64,000 nucleotides of DNA from Lachnospiraceae bacterium. Its GTDB lineage: Bacteria > Bacillota > Clostridia > Lachnospirales > Lachnospiraceae. A program made the translations under genes and the position numbers. Each line of letters opens with the position of its first letter. The first letter of the stretch is position 1. Shown here piece by piece: positions 1 through 9,767 of this stretch. The stretch covers positions 103,400 to 167,399 of the forward strand of contig JAFXQK010000002.1 in assembly GCA_017527205.1 (NCBI GenBank). The letters run 5' to 3'. The notes beneath the pieces are model-generated. The model had not been told where the DNA came from and did not search any database. It worked only from the letters and a program-made list of their open reading frames with translations.

Positions 1-822
1 GAGAAGCCCAAGCTCGTATTTTTCTTTGACGAGGCGCACATGCTATTTACGGACGCGCCAAAGGTTTTGGTACAGAAGATTGAGCAGCTCGTGAAGCTGA
101 TTCGCTCGAAGGGCGTTGGCATTTATTTTGTAACCCAGAGCCCCAGCGACATTCCTGATTCCGTACTGGCACAGCTCTCCAACAGGGTACAGCATGCGCT
201 TCGTGCGTATACTCCCGCAGAGCAGAAGGCCGTTCGCGCGGCGGCAACCTCCTTTCGCGCCAATCCCGCATTCAAGACGGAGGAGGTCATCATGGAGCTT
301 GGCGTTGGCGAAGCGCTGACCTCCTTCCTGGATGAAAAGGGCATTCCTACCATCGTTCAGTACACGAAGATCATTTGCCCGCAAAGCTTAATGGCACCTT
401 GCGACGACAGCGTAAGACGCACTATGATGCGCGCTGACGGCATGAGCAAGTATGACCAGATGGTGGACAATGATTCTGCCTATGAGATGCTTGCGAAGGA
501 GAAGGAAAAGGCCGAGGAGGAAGCAAAGCTCGAGGCAGAGCGCGCACAGCTTCAGAAGGAACGCGAGGAATGGGAAAAGCAGAAGGCGAAGGAAGAGGAG
601 GAAGCGAGAAAGAAGCGCGAGAAGGAAGAGGAGGCTGCCCGCAAGAAGAAGGAAAAAGAGGAAGAGGCAGCGAAAAAGAAGAAGGAGCGCGAAGAGGAAG
701 CTAAGAAGAAAAAGAAGGATGCTGCCGCAGAGCGCAGAAAAGCGAAGATTGAGACGCAGCTCATCAGCGCCGGCGGACAGATCTTAAAGCGTGGTCTATT
801 GAATACGCTATTTAAAAAATAA
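1..822 (+). CDS. HerA/DUF853-type ATPase, C-terminal part (5' end outside window)
   Basis: The frame is open from base 1, so the gene begins upstream and only about 273 C-terminal residues are visible. The segment opens with a hydrophobic strand ending in [10 protein letters not shown], a Walker B/DEAH-like motif, followed by the VTQSPSDIP sensor-like strand. Both are typical of HerA-like (DUF853) bacterial ATPases, which couple ATP hydrolysis to DNA or protein translocation. From about codon 165 to 250 the chain becomes almost pure Lys/Glu/Ala/Arg and should form a long charged coiled coil. It ends in a short hydrophobic tail with the motif [13 protein letters not shown], as often seen in this family. 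Function in the cell is uncertain; family assignment is fairly secure. Confidence 0.8.
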   Translation, partial: EKPKLVFFFDEAHMLFTDAPKVLVQKIEQLVKLIRSKGVGIYFVTQSPSDIPDSVLAQLSNRVQHALRAYTPAEQKAVRAAATSFRANPAFKTEEVIMELGVGEALTSFLDEKGIPTIVQYTKIICPQSLMAPCDDSVRRTMMRADGMSKYDQMVDNDSAYEMLAKEKEKAEEEAKLEAERAQLQKEREEWEKQKAKEEEEARKKREKEEEAARKKKEKEEEAAKKKKEREEEAKKKKKDAAAERRKAKIETQLISAGGQILKRGLLNTLFKK

Positions 823-851
823 TTGTTCATATTTATTTAACATGATTTTTA

Positions 852-880
852 TTGAAACGAATCGGAAAATCTGTTAAAAT
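852..880 (+). promoter_or_regulatory. Probable sigma-A promoter of secA
   Basis: TTGAAA (852-857) and TAAAAT (875-880) are separated by 17 bp in the 119-bp gap before secA. Transcription would start about 55 bp before the start codon. No terminator for the upstream ATPase gene was seen, so read-through is also possible. Confidence 0.5.
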
Positions 881-941
881 ATCGTTTATGTTGTGGATAA
901 AATAACGTGGCTTATGGCCGCGAAGCAGATAAGGAAAAGAA

Positions 942-3509
942 ATGAAGATCGTTGAAAAGATTTTTGGAACGCACAGCGAAAGGGAATTAAAGAGAGTTTA
1001 TCCCATTGTTGACAAGATTGAGGCGCTTCGTCCTGAAATGATGGGGCTGTCTGATGAAAGGCTTCGCGAGAAGACGCAGGAATTCAAAAAGAGACTTGCG
1101 GACGGCGAGACGCTGGATGACATTCTCCCGGAGGCATTTGCAACGGTGCGTGAGGCGGCAAGACGTGTTCTTGGCATTGAGCATTATCGCGTGCAGCTCA
1201 TCGGCGGCGTGATCCTGCATCAGGGTCGTATCGCCGAGATGAAGACTGGTGAAGGTAAGACGCTGGTTTCCACGGCCCCTGCATATTTGAATGCCTTGGA
1301 GGGCAAGGGTGTCCATATCGTTACGGTCAATGACTATTTGGCAAAGCGTGACGCAGAATGGATGGGACAGGTACATGAATTCCTTGGATTGAAGGTTGGA
1401 GTCGTTCTGAATTCCATGACGCAGGAGGAGCGCCAGAAGGCGTATAACTGCGACATTACCTATGTGACCAACAATGAGCTTGGCTTCGATTACTTAAGGG
1501 ATAATATGGTGATTTATAAGGAGCAGCTGGTGCTCCGCGGACTACATTACGCCATTATTGACGAGGTGGACTCCGTACTCATTGATGAAGCGAGGACCCC
1601 TCTCATTATTTCCGGTGAGAGCGGCAAGTCGACTTCCCTTTATGAAATGTGTGACATTCTTGCACGCCAGATGAAGCGTGGCGCGGACATGAAGGATCTC
1701 TCAAAGCTGGATGCCATCATGGGAATTGAGCAGCAGGAGACGGGAGACTTCATCGTAAACGAGAAGGACAAGGTCATTAATTTGACCGCTGACGGCGTGA
1801 AAAAGGTGGAGCGGTTCTTCCACATTGAGAACTTTGCGGATCCTGAGAATCTTGAAATTCAGCATAACATTATCCTTGCACTGCGCGCGCACAACCTGAT
1901 GTTCCGTGATCAGGATTACGTGGTGAAGGATGATCAGGTATTGATTGTCGATGAATTTACGGGTCGTATTATGCCTGGCAGACGTTATTCCGACGGTTTG
2001 CATCAGGCAATTGAGGCAAAGGAAAAGGTAAAGGTAAAGCGCGAGTCCAAGACGCTTGCAACCATTACCTTCCAGAATTTCTTTAACTTATTTGAGAAGA
2101 AGTGCGGTATGACTGGTACGGCATTGACTGAGGAGAACGAGTTCCGTGACATTTATGGCATGGACGTAATTGAGATTCCGACCAACAAGCCTGTCATTCG
2201 TCAGGACCTGCAGGATGCCGTATATAAGACCAAGGCTGAGAAGCTTCATGCCATCTGTGATGCCGTGGAAGAGGCACATGCAAAGGGACAGCCCGTTCTG
2301 GTCGGCACGATTAACATTGATGCCAGTGAGGAGCTGAGCCGTCGTCTTTCCAAGCGTGGCATTCCGCATAAGGTTTTGAACGCAAAGTTCCATGAGATGG
2401 AGGCTGAAATCGTTGCAGATGCAGGTCTTCATGGTGCGGTAACCATCGCAACCAACATGGCTGGTCGTGGTACGGATATTAAGCTGGACGAGGAGGCTAA
2501 GGCAGCAGGTGGTCTTAAGATCATTGGTACGGAGCGTCATGAATCCCGCCGTATCGACAATCAGCTGCGCGGTCGTTCCGGTCGTCAGGGAGATCCCGGT
2601 GAGTCGAAATTTTACATCTCCTTGGAAGATGATTTGATGAGATTGTTTGGTTCTGAACGTCTGATCAAGATCTTTAATGCACTTGGCGTTCCCGAGGGTC
2701 AGGAGATTGCGCATAAGTCGCTCACGGCTTCCATTGAGTCAGCGCAAAAGAGAATTGAGAGCAATAACTTTGGCGTCAGAAAGAATCTGTTGGAATATGA
2801 CCGCGTCATGAGTGAGCAGAGACAGATCATTTATGACGAGCGTCGCAGGGTATTGGACGGCGAGAGCATGCGCGGTGTTATTTATAAGATGATCACGGAC
2901 ATTGTTGAGAATTCCGTGGACATCTGCATCAACGATGACATGGGTGCGGAGGATTGGAATTACACGGAGCTGAATTCGCTCTTGCTTCCGACCATTCCCC
3001 TTGAGCCCGTGAGCCTTGAAAGACTTAAGAAGCGCAAAAAGAATGACCTTAAGCAGCAGCTGAAGGAAGAGGCCGTGAAGCTTTATGAGAGCAAGGAGGC
3101 AGAGTTCCCTGAGCCCGAGGCCATTCGTGAGTTGGAGCGCGTGATCCTGCTGAAGGTGATCGACAGAAAGTGGATGGATCACATTGATGACATGGAGCAG
3201 ATGCGTCAGGGCATTGGCCTGCAGGCACTCGGTCAGAAGGATCCTCTTGTGGAGTACAAGATGGCGGGCTATGAGATGTTCGACGAGATGACGCAGAACA
3301 TTCGCGAGGAGACCGTAAGAATTCTATTCCACGCAAAGGTAGAGCAGAAGGTAGAGCGTGAGCAGGTGGCAAAGGTTACGGGAACCAATAAGGATGAATC
3401 CGTGACAAAGGCTCCCAAAATGCGTCAGACGGCAAAGGTATATCCGAATGATCCCTGTCCTTGCGGATCCGGCAAGAAATATAAGCAGTGCTGCGGACGC
3501 AAGGCCTGA
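942..3509 (+). CDS. secA: Protein translocase ATPase SecA
   Basis: SecA is the motor that pushes unfolded preproteins through the SecYEG channel using ATP. The 855-residue length is normal for Firmicutes. Visible landmarks are the Walker A motif MKTGEGKT (residues 100-107), the DEVDS Walker B region near 208, the NMAGRGTDI and [11 protein letters not shown] motifs of the second nucleotide-binding fold, the preprotein cross-linking and helical scaffold regions, and a C-terminal zinc-binding SEC-C motif with Cys839, Cys841, Cys850 and Cys851. The start is ATG preceded by AAGGAAAAG. The gene sits directly before prfB, an arrangement common in clostridia. Confidence 0.98.
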   Translation: MKIVEKIFGTHSERELKRVYPIVDKIEALRPEMMGLSDERLREKTQEFKKRLADGETLDDILPEAFATVREAARRVLGIEHYRVQLIGGVILHQGRIAEMKTGEGKTLVSTAPAYLNALEGKGVHIVTVNDYLAKRDAEWMGQVHEFLGLKVGVVLNSMTQEERQKAYNCDITYVTNNELGFDYLRDNMVIYKEQLVLRGLHYAIIDEVDSVLIDEARTPLIISGESGKSTSLYEMCDILARQMKRGADMKDLSKLDAIMGIEQQETGDFIVNEKDKVINLTADGVKKVERFFHIENFADPENLEIQHNIILALRAHNLMFRDQDYVVKDDQVLIVDEFTGRIMPGRRYSDGLHQAIEAKEKVKVKRESKTLATITFQNFFNLFEKKCGMTGTALTEENEFRDIYGMDVIEIPTNKPVIRQDLQDAVYKTKAEKLHAICDAVEEAHAKGQPVLVGTINIDASEELSRRLSKRGIPHKVLNAKFHEMEAEIVADAGLHGAVTIATNMAGRGTDIKLDEEAKAAGGLKIIGTERHESRRIDNQLRGRSGRQGDPGESKFYISLEDDLMRLFGSERLIKIFNALGVPEGQEIAHKSLTASIESAQKRIESNNFGVRKNLLEYDRVMSEQRQIIYDERRRVLDGESMRGVIYKMITDIVENSVDICINDDMGAEDWNYTELNSLLLPTIPLEPVSLERLKKRKKNDLKQQLKEEAVKLYESKEAEFPEPEAIRELERVILLKVIDRKWMDHIDDMEQMRQGIGLQALGQKDPLVEYKMAGYEMFDEMTQNIREETVRILFHAKVEQKVEREQVAKVTGTNKDESVTKAPKMRQTAKVYPNDPCPCGSGKKYKQCCGRKA

Positions 3510-3554
3510 ATGCAGAAAGAATCCGATTGACGCAGACAGATAAAAGATGAGATA

Positions 3555-3600
3555 CAACGCAGGCTGGATGTGAAAACGAAGAGCCTGCGTTGTTTATAAG
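3555..3600 (+). terminator. Hairpin between secA and prfB
   Basis: Arms 3555-3565 and 3582-3592 form a perfect 11-bp GC-rich stem with a 16-nt loop. The tail TTTATAAG has few Ts, so termination may be weak or partial, or the hairpin may protect the secA mRNA 3' end. prfB starts 85 bp further on. Confidence 0.5.
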
Positions 3601-3677
3601 CAGGGCGAGAAAGCAGGCGGCCTGTATAAGCCCAAAGCTAAAGACATTGGAAACAGGAAAAGGTAGGTACAACGATA

Positions 3678-4817
3678 GTGGCACTGGTAGAATTGGATCA
3701 AATGAAATCGGAGATTCTGACCTACGAAAAGCCCTTGGCGGAGGTGAAGGCTTCGCTGGACTTGGACAGTAAGGAGAAGAGAATCGAAGAGCTTCAGATG
3801 GATATGGAGGCTCCGGGCTTTTGGGACGATCCGGATCGTTCCAATTTGAAGATGAAGGAGCTGAAGAACTTAAAGGACGTCGTGGAGGAATGTCATAAGC
3901 TGTCCGCGCAGTATGACGACATTCTCACGCTGATCGAAATGGGCTATGAGGAGGATGACGAGTCCATGATCCCCGAAATTCGGGCAGAGCTGGACGAGTT
4001 TATCTCCGAGTATGAGGAGCTTCGCATCAGCACGCTTCTTTCAGGAGAATATGATAAGAATAACGCGATCTTGAAATTGAATGCGGGCGCTGGCGGAACG
4101 GAGAGCTGTGACTGGTGCAGTATGCTTTACCGCATGTACACGCGCTGGGCGGAGCGTAAGGGCTTTACCATTGAAGTGCTGGATTTCCTGGATGGCGATG
4201 AGGCGGGCATCAAGTCCGTTACCTTTCAGGTCAATGGCATCAATGCCTATGGCTATTTGAAGTCCGAAAAGGGCGTACACAGACTGGTTCGTATTTCCCC
4301 GTTTAATGCGCAGGGAAAGCGGCAGACCTCCTTTGTGTCTCTCGACGTCATGCCGGAGATTGAAGAGGATCTCGACGTCGAAATCGACGAGAAGGATCTG
4401 CGAATTGATACCTATCGAAGCAGCGGCGCAGGTGGTCAGCACATCAATAAGACCTCCTCTGCAATCCGCATCACGCATATCCCCACGGGTACGGTCGTGA
4501 CCTGTCAGAACGAGCGAAGCCAGTTCCAAAACAAGGACAAGGCCATGCAAATGCTGAAGGCGAAGCTGTTTTTGCTAAAGCAGGAGGCAAACGTAGAAAA
4601 GCTTTCGGACATCCGCGGAGAGGTGAAGGAGATAGGATTTGGAAATCAAATTCGATCGTATGTGCTCCAGCCCTATAAGCTGGTGAAGGATCTTCGAACG
4701 GACGTGGAGACGGGAAACGTGGATGCCGTTTTGGACGGTGCGTTGGATCCCTTCATGAACGGATATTTGAAGTGGCTGAGCATGGGACAGCCGAAGTCTC
4801 AATCACAGGATGAATAA
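3678..4817 (+). CDS. prfB: Peptide chain release factor 2 (RF2), frameshift-free form
   Basis: RF2 recognises UAA and UGA stop codons on the ribosome and triggers peptide release. The universal GGQ catalytic motif is at residues 252-254, and the stop-codon-reading SPF tripeptide at 207-209 identifies RF2 rather than RF1 (which has PxT). Length is 379 residues, slightly long for the family. The start is GTG with AGGTAGG upstream. In most bacteria prfB carries an in-frame TGA near codon 25 and needs +1 frameshifting. Here the equivalent site (about 3752-3766, encoding SLDLDS) reads CTGGAC and the frame is continuous, so the autoregulatory frameshift is absent. Confidence 0.97.
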   Translation: MALVELDQMKSEILTYEKPLAEVKASLDLDSKEKRIEELQMDMEAPGFWDDPDRSNLKMKELKNLKDVVEECHKLSAQYDDILTLIEMGYEEDDESMIPEIRAELDEFISEYEELRISTLLSGEYDKNNAILKLNAGAGGTESCDWCSMLYRMYTRWAERKGFTIEVLDFLDGDEAGIKSVTFQVNGINAYGYLKSEKGVHRLVRISPFNAQGKRQTSFVSLDVMPEIEEDLDVEIDEKDLRIDTYRSSGAGGQHINKTSSAIRITHIPTGTVVTCQNERSQFQNKDKAMQMLKAKLFLLKQEANVEKLSDIRGEVKEIGFGNQIRSYVLQPYKLVKDLRTDVETGNVDAVLDGALDPFMNGYLKWLSMGQPKSQSQDE

Positions 4818-4855
4818 AGAGTGATGATATAGAAGCAAGCAAATTAGGGGAAAGA

Positions 4856-4895
4856 TAAAAAAGGCGCGTCAGGCGAATTGCTGACGCGCTTTTTG
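4856..4895. terminator. Bidirectional rho-independent terminator
   Basis: The stem GCGCGTCAG (4864-4872) pairs with CTGACGCGC (4881-4889) over an 8-nt loop. It is flanked by an A-run on the left and a T-run on the right. It lies between the convergent prfB and DUF975 genes and can end transcription from both sides. Confidence 0.9.
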
Positions 4896-4908
4896 CTTTG
4901 GTCATTCC

Positions 4909-5676
4909 TTAGGACGGATTCTGGGGTTTCATCAGATCCAGATAATACAGTGCCATGGTGACTTGGTAATAGGGCAGGAACCAAAACAGCCCAAGGCCAA
5001 AGGTGATCAGCACCAAGAGAAACAAAGGAAGAAAGCTTAGGCGCACGTAAAACAGATCTCTTTTTTTGCCATTCATAATTTTGACGCTCATCTTCAGAAT
5101 TTCCGAAACCGAAAGGTCGGGATAATCCAAATAAACATAGAAGGCCTGAGACAGCGCAAGGGATACGGGAAGGTAAATGAGAAACAGTACAAGCTGTAGG
5201 ACGCCCAGGATCAGAAAGAGCTCGTTAGTCATGCGCAGGCCGCTTTCACGGATGTCAAGAAAGACGTCGGAGGGCAGAAAACAAACAAAGTTAAGCAACG
5301 TAAGTACACTGGATAAGCGGAAGGACTTACCAAACTCATGCAGGTAGCCGTACAACAGGTCAAAGGTATAAAAGGAATGACCTGTTACGATATTCAGGAA
5401 AAACAGGCACATGCCAATTTGCAGTACGCCAAGAACGATGGACATGAAAAGCGGCAACATATAGGAGAGAAGCATGATCATGAGACTGTTCTCCGATATG
5501 TTGAGCAGGTCAATGAGCGTCAGACAGACGTGGCGGTTTAAGTTAAAGGTAAAGCGGTTAAACAGCAGAGTGATCATGCCGGAAAAAAGGAGCGTCATGA
5601 TGGTAAAGTAATATTTCCCGGCCATGAGGTTCTTTGCCGAATTTTTTAAGATTGTGCATTTAGCAGACGTTTTCAC
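4909..5676 (-). CDS. DUF975-family integral membrane protein
   Basis: A 255-residue protein with about six hydrophobic segments and an N-terminus rich in Lys/Ala (KNSAKNLMAGKYYF) that matches the DUF975 family pattern of an amphipathic start followed by a polytopic membrane domain. The family has no established function. The start is GTG, preceded on the minus strand by GGAGAG. It lies 20 bp downstream of the small membrane protein gene at 5697-6059 on the same strand, so the two probably form one transcript ending at the shared terminator near 4870. Confidence 0.75.
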   Translation of the reverse strand: MKTSAKCTILKNSAKNLMAGKYYFTIMTLLFSGMITLLFNRFTFNLNRHVCLTLIDLLNISENSLMIMLLSYMLPLFMSIVLGVLQIGMCLFFLNIVTGHSFYTFDLLYGYLHEFGKSFRLSSVLTLLNFVCFLPSDVFLDIRESGLRMTNELFLILGVLQLVLFLIYLPVSLALSQAFYVYLDYPDLSVSEILKMSVKIMNGKKRDLFYVRLSFLPLFLLVLITFGLGLFWFLPYYQVTMALYYLDLMKPQNPS

Positions 5677-5696
5677 GGGTTTCTCTCCATCCAGGT

Positions 5697-6059
5697 TTAT
5701 TGTGCGCGGAAAATGTCATCCAGATTGATGCCATAAAGGTTCTGATACATGGTATTCATTTCCTGATAATAATTGGGATCAGTCATCAAGGGGATCAGTA
5801 TGGTCATGATGGCATAAATCAGGACGAGTGCTCCCATAAAGATGCCGATACAGGAAAATACGACGCCCCACCAGCTTAGGGAGGGAAAGGGTCTGTCCTC
5901 CCGACGGGAAAGAACTGCAAACATAATTCCCAAGCCTCCCGTGATCAAAGAAAAGAAGCCCGTGAAAAATGTCATCAGCGCAAGTATGCCACAAATTATG
6001 GAGGCAAGCGCAAAGGAACGGATGCTATATGTATTGATTTCGTTTTGATTTAAATTCAT
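5697..6059 (-). CDS. Small membrane protein, DUF4190-like
   Basis: The start is placed at the ATG at 6059 (120 residues) because AGGGAG lies just upstream. The longer open frame to 6194 has no ribosome-binding site and an unlikely N-terminus. Two or three strongly hydrophobic segments are separated by a short basic loop (SRREDRP), giving the alternating TM/Gly-rich pattern of DUF4190-type proteins. The C-terminus is a short soluble tail ending in NLDDIFRAQ. Function unknown; probably co-transcribed with the DUF975 gene. Confidence 0.65.
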   Translation of the reverse strand: MNLNQNEINTYSIRSFALASIICGILALMTFFTGFFSLITGGLGIMFAVLSRREDRPFPSLSWWGVVFSCIGIFMGALVLIYAIMTILIPLMTDPNYYQEMNTMYQNLYGINLDDIFRAQ

Positions 6060-6140
6060 AAGCGTTATCTCCCTATTCTCTTCTACTCTAACACGATTTC
6101 CTGCGGAAAGCAAATATAAGAAAATGAAATAATTATAAAA

Positions 6141-6169
6141 TTGATTTTTGACATATGGTTTGATATAAT
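6141..6169 (+). promoter_or_regulatory. Probable promoter of tex
   Basis: TTGATT (6141-6146) and a consensus TATAAT (6164-6169) are spaced by 17 bp. An alternative TTGACA at 6148 is only 10 bp from the -10 box and is unlikely to be used. The promoter lies in the divergent gap between the membrane protein gene and tex. Confidence 0.6.
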
Positions 6170-6242
6170 AGATTCGTGTGCATGATAGCCACAAAAAGCG
6201 AAAAACGATAAGGTCAGTACATTTGCAGAGAGGTTAAGACGG

Positions 6243-8711
6243 ATGGACGTAATTGCAAAAATCACGGAAGAACTGAAGGTACAAAAGTGGCAGGTGGAAG
6301 CTGCCGTAAAGCTGATTGACGAGGGAAACACGATTCCCTTTATTTCCCGTTATCGTAAAGAGGTGACGGGTTCGTTAAATGATGAGCAGCTGCGTAATCT
6401 TCATGAAAGACTGGTTTATTTGAGAAATTTGGAGGAGAAGAAGGAGCAGGTCCTGAGCAGCATCAGCGAGCAGGGAAAGCTGACGCCTGAACTGGAAGCG
6501 AAGATTAAGGCCGCAGAGACCATGGTTACGGTTGAGGACTTGTATCGCCCTTACCGCCCGAAGAGAAAGACCAGGGCCAGTGTTGCGAAGGAGAAGGGGC
6601 TTGATGGACTTGCGGAGTATCTGCTTGCCCAGAATGCGACGGAGCCGTTGGAGAAGGAAGCGGAGAAGTACGTGACGGGTACGGACGTACCTGAGGAGAA
6701 GCAGGTAAAGAATGTTGCCGAGGCCCTGCAGGGCGCGAAGGACATTATTGCTGAGTCCATTTCCGATGACGCGGAGCATCGTCTGTATATTCGTAACGCA
6801 ACCTACGAGGAGGGCATTGTCACCAGCGTTGCCAAGGACGAGAAGCAAGAGAGCGTTTATGAAATGTATTATCATTTCAGTGAGCCCGTGAAGAAGCTTG
6901 CAGGACATCGAGTGCTTGCACTAAACCGTGGTGAGGCAGAGAAGATTTTGACGGTTAAGATCGAAGCTCCCACGGAGCGCATTCTTCGGTATCTTGAGAA
7001 GAAGATCATCACCTCCGAAAATGCGTTTACGACGCCTGCCTTAAAGGAGGTTTGTCAGGACAGCTATGAGCGTCTGATTGCGCCTGCGATCGAGCGCGAA
7101 ATCCGAAGCGACCTGACCGAAAAGGCGGAGGATGGTGCCATTGACGTCTTTGGAAAGAATTTGGAGCAGCTCCTCATGCAGCCTCCCATTGCGGGAAAGG
7201 TCGTCCTTGGCTGGGATCCCGCGTTCCGAACGGGCTGTAAGCTTGCCATTGTTGACGCTACGGGCAAGGTTTTGGATACGAAGGTCATTTATCCTACTGC
7301 ACCGCAAAATAAGGTGGATGAGGCTAAGGCTGAGTTAAAGAAGCTAATTAAGAAATATAACGTGGATCTGATTTCCGTAGGTAACGGAACGGCATCCCGT
7401 GAATCTGAGCAGGTGATAGTAGAGCTCCTAAAGGAACTGGATCGCCCCGTACAATACGTGATCGTGAATGAGGCAGGCGCATCCGTATACTCTGCCAGCA
7501 AGCTGGCAACGGAGGAGTTCCCGCAGTTTGACGTGGGACAGCGTAGCGCGGCTTCCATCGCGAGAAGATTACAGGATCCGCTGGCAGAGCTGGTAAAGAT
7601 TGACCCGAAGTCCATCGGCGTTGGGCAGTATCAGCATGACATGAACCAGAAAAAGCTCGATGAGGCGCTTGGCGGCGTCGTAGAGAGCAGCGTTAATAAG
7701 GTCGGCGTTGACGTTAACACGGCCTCTGCTCCGCTTTTAGAGTACATTTCCGGAATCAATAAGACCATCGCAAAGAATATCGTGGATTATCGTGAACAGA
7801 ATGGTAGGTTTACGAACCGCAGACAGCTTCTAAAGGTTCCGAAGCTCGGTCCCAAGGCATTTGAACAGTGCGCAGGCTTCATGAGGATTCTGGACGGAGA
7901 AAATCCCCTGGATGCGACCAGCGTTCATCCTGAAAGCTATGAGGCAGCAGAAAAGCTCCTTGATAAGCTGGGTCTGACCATGGATGACGTCAGAGCCATG
8001 CAGAAGAAGGCGGCAGAGGACAAAAAGCTAGGGCGTACGGCTAAGGCAGAGGGCGGGAATTCCCAGGGAGCGCGTGCAAACGATGCGAAGGCGAATGGAC
8101 GCAGTGGTCAGAACGCAAATGGAAAGGGTAAGCAGCTGGTGGTAAAGAACACCAACACTTCCATGGGCAAGGCACTTGCCGCTGCCATGGGGAACCTTGT
8201 CATTGCGGCTCCTGAGGAGAAGGATAACGGGAAAAATGCGGCGAATGGTAAGGCAGGTGTAACGGATGCTGCAAGGACTTCCCAGAGTGCAGGAAATGCC
8301 CAGAATGTCTCAGGACTTGAAAAGCGCGTGAAGGATAAGGCAGCGCTCGCCAGTGAGCTTGGCATCGGAGAGATTACGCTGACGGATATTTTGAAGGAGC
8401 TGGAAAAGCCTGCAAGAGACCCCAGAGAGGATATGCCAAAGCCCATTCTTCGAAGCGACGTGCTTGACATGAAGGACTTAAAGCCCGGCATGATCCTAAA
8501 GGGGACCGTGAGAAACGTCATTGACTTTGGCGTCTTTGTAGACATTGGCGTTCATCAGGATGGTCTGGTACATATTTCTCAGATCACGGATCGCTATATC
8601 AAGCATCCGCTGGAGGCTGTCAGTGTCGGCGACATTGTGGACGTGCAGGTGCTCACCGTGGACGTACCCAAGAAGCGCATCGGCCTCACCATGAAGATTA
8701 AACCTCAATAA
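6243..8711 (+). CDS. tex: Tex-family RNA-binding transcription accessory protein with large low-complexity insert
   Basis: Domains in order are the Tex N-terminal helical region (1-190), a YqgF/RNase H-like domain beginning at VLGWDPAFRTGC (about 322), helix-hairpin-helix repeats (motif NIVDYREQNGRF, about 510-560), and a C-terminal S1 RNA-binding domain (motif GTVRNVIDFGVFVDIG, about 750-822). Tex proteins are cytoplasmic nucleic-acid-binding factors linked to transcription and stress fitness. Most are 700-780 residues; this one has 822. The excess is an Asn/Gly/Ala/Lys-rich disordered stretch (about 600-705) between the HhH and S1 parts. The gene is monocistronic or ends near the polysaccharide cluster boundary. 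Confidence 0.95.
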   Translation: MDVIAKITEELKVQKWQVEAAVKLIDEGNTIPFISRYRKEVTGSLNDEQLRNLHERLVYLRNLEEKKEQVLSSISEQGKLTPELEAKIKAAETMVTVEDLYRPYRPKRKTRASVAKEKGLDGLAEYLLAQNATEPLEKEAEKYVTGTDVPEEKQVKNVAEALQGAKDIIAESISDDAEHRLYIRNATYEEGIVTSVAKDEKQESVYEMYYHFSEPVKKLAGHRVLALNRGEAEKILTVKIEAPTERILRYLEKKIITSENAFTTPALKEVCQDSYERLIAPAIEREIRSDLTEKAEDGAIDVFGKNLEQLLMQPPIAGKVVLGWDPAFRTGCKLAIVDATGKVLDTKVIYPTAPQNKVDEAKAELKKLIKKYNVDLISVGNGTASRESEQVIVELLKELDRPVQYVIVNEAGASVYSASKLATEEFPQFDVGQRSAASIARRLQDPLAELVKIDPKSIGVGQYQHDMNQKKLDEALGGVVESSVNKVGVDVNTASAPLLEYISGINKTIAKNIVDYREQNGRFTNRRQLLKVPKLGPKAFEQCAGFMRILDGENPLDATSVHPESYEAAEKLLDKLGLTMDDVRAMQKKAAEDKKLGRTAKAEGGNSQGARANDAKANGRSGQNANGKGKQLVVKNTNTSMGKALAAAMGNLVIAAPEEKDNGKNAANGKAGVTDAARTSQSAGNAQNVSGLEKRVKDKAALASELGIGEITLTDILKELEKPARDPREDMPKPILRSDVLDMKDLKPGMILKGTVRNVIDFGVFVDIGVHQDGLVHISQITDRYIKHPLEAVSVGDIVDVQVLTVDVPKKRIGLTMKIKPQ

Positions 8712-8760
8712 CCTATGAGATAGTTACGGTAGATCGGGCGCGGTCAACCTCAAGTATGTT

Positions 8761-8955
8761 GTGCGCCAGGAAGATGGCCTTCTGCTGATCTGCCGTGACT
8801 ATCCGGGATCGATCGTTGACGTCACCCAGTGTTCTGAAATGATCGATTTGATCCCTGAGAAGTCAATGCCTAAATATGATTTTGATTATCAGACAGTTTT
8901 ACTTAAAGAATTGATAAACAGGACAGAAGTTTCATGGAACAATACAGTGTTTTGA
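8761..8955 (+). pseudogene. Gene fragment at the left edge of the polysaccharide cluster
   Basis: A 64-codon frame can be opened from a GTG, but the reading frame continues upstream to about 8722 without a start codon or Shine-Dalgarno site, encoding a plausible protein interior (motif YGRSGAVNLKYV). It overlaps the next glycosyltransferase start by 22 bp. The sequence looks like the C-terminal end of a longer protein whose 5' part was lost. I do not recognise the family. A translated small protein cannot be excluded. Confidence 0.35.
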
Positions 8956-9761
8956 TGTCGGTGTATCATTTGAATTCACCAGAAGAATTAAAACAGAGTA
9001 TAGATAGTATGCTGAATCAGACGATAAAAGCAGAGCAATTTGTATTGGTAGAAGATGGACCAATTGCAGACGAATTATCGTCTGTGATTGAAGGATACTG
9101 TGTGAATAACAAGTCTCTATTCACGGTGGTTAAACTTAGTGAAAACCAGGGGCTAGGAAAAGCTCTGGATGCGGGTCTTCTTCAGTGCAGAAATGATCTT
9201 GTGGCTCGTATGGATGCAGATGACATATCATTGCCGGAACGTTGTGAAAAGCTTTTAAAACTATTTGAGGCTAATCCGAAGTTGGCAATTGCAGGCACAA
9301 ATATTAATGAATTCTACGATGACCCTTCTAAGGTCGTTTCATCCCGTGTGGTTCCCAATGATTACAAAAGCATATGCAAATTTATGAAACGACGTAGTCC
9401 TTTCAATCATTCAACGGTAATGTTTAGAAAGTCAGAGGTACTGCGTTGTGGTGGCTATGGTAAAATGCGCAGAAAGCAAGATCTTGATTTGTTCGCGAGA
9501 ATGATCAATATGGATTGTTATGCATTAAATATCAATGAGTCACTTCTGCTTTTTAGATCTAATGAGGGGAATTACAAACGGCGTAAGAGTTGGGAATACT
9601 GTAAAAGCTATATAGACGTTATGAGGGAAAACTATAAGAGGGGATATTGTTCACTGATAGACTTGGCTTTTGTTACGGTAGGGCAGGTAATAATGCATGT
9701 TGCTCCGATGGGCGTAATGAAATTTCTGTCGGATACATTTCTGAGAAAGCAGAGGAAGTGA
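8934..9761 (+). CDS. Family 2 glycosyltransferase (GT-A fold)
   Basis: The 275-residue protein begins with the GT2 strand YSVLMSVYH, followed by VEDGP and the metal-binding MDADDIS (a DxD-type motif, about residue 85). A basic C-terminal region and one hydrophobic helix end the chain. Such enzymes add a sugar from a nucleotide donor to a growing lipid-linked repeat unit at the inner membrane face. It is the first intact gene of the AT-rich polysaccharide cluster and is spaced 6 bp from the next gene. Donor and acceptor cannot be deduced. Confidence 0.88.
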   Translation: MEQYSVLMSVYHLNSPEELKQSIDSMLNQTIKAEQFVLVEDGPIADELSSVIEGYCVNNKSLFTVVKLSENQGLGKALDAGLLQCRNDLVARMDADDISLPERCEKLLKLFEANPKLAIAGTNINEFYDDPSKVVSSRVVPNDYKSICKFMKRRSPFNHSTVMFRKSEVLRCGGYGKMRRKQDLDLFARMINMDCYALNINESLLLFRSNEGNYKRRKSWEYCKSYIDVMRENYKRGYCSLIDLAFVTVGQVIMHVAPMGVMKFLSDTFLRKQRK

Positions 9762-9767
9762 AGCATT

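Noticed and set aside
3590..3772. Short upstream ORF as the first part of a frameshifted prfB
   Set aside because: The RF2 frame itself starts at GTG 3678 and covers the complete N-terminal domain; the other frame encodes no RF2-like sequence.
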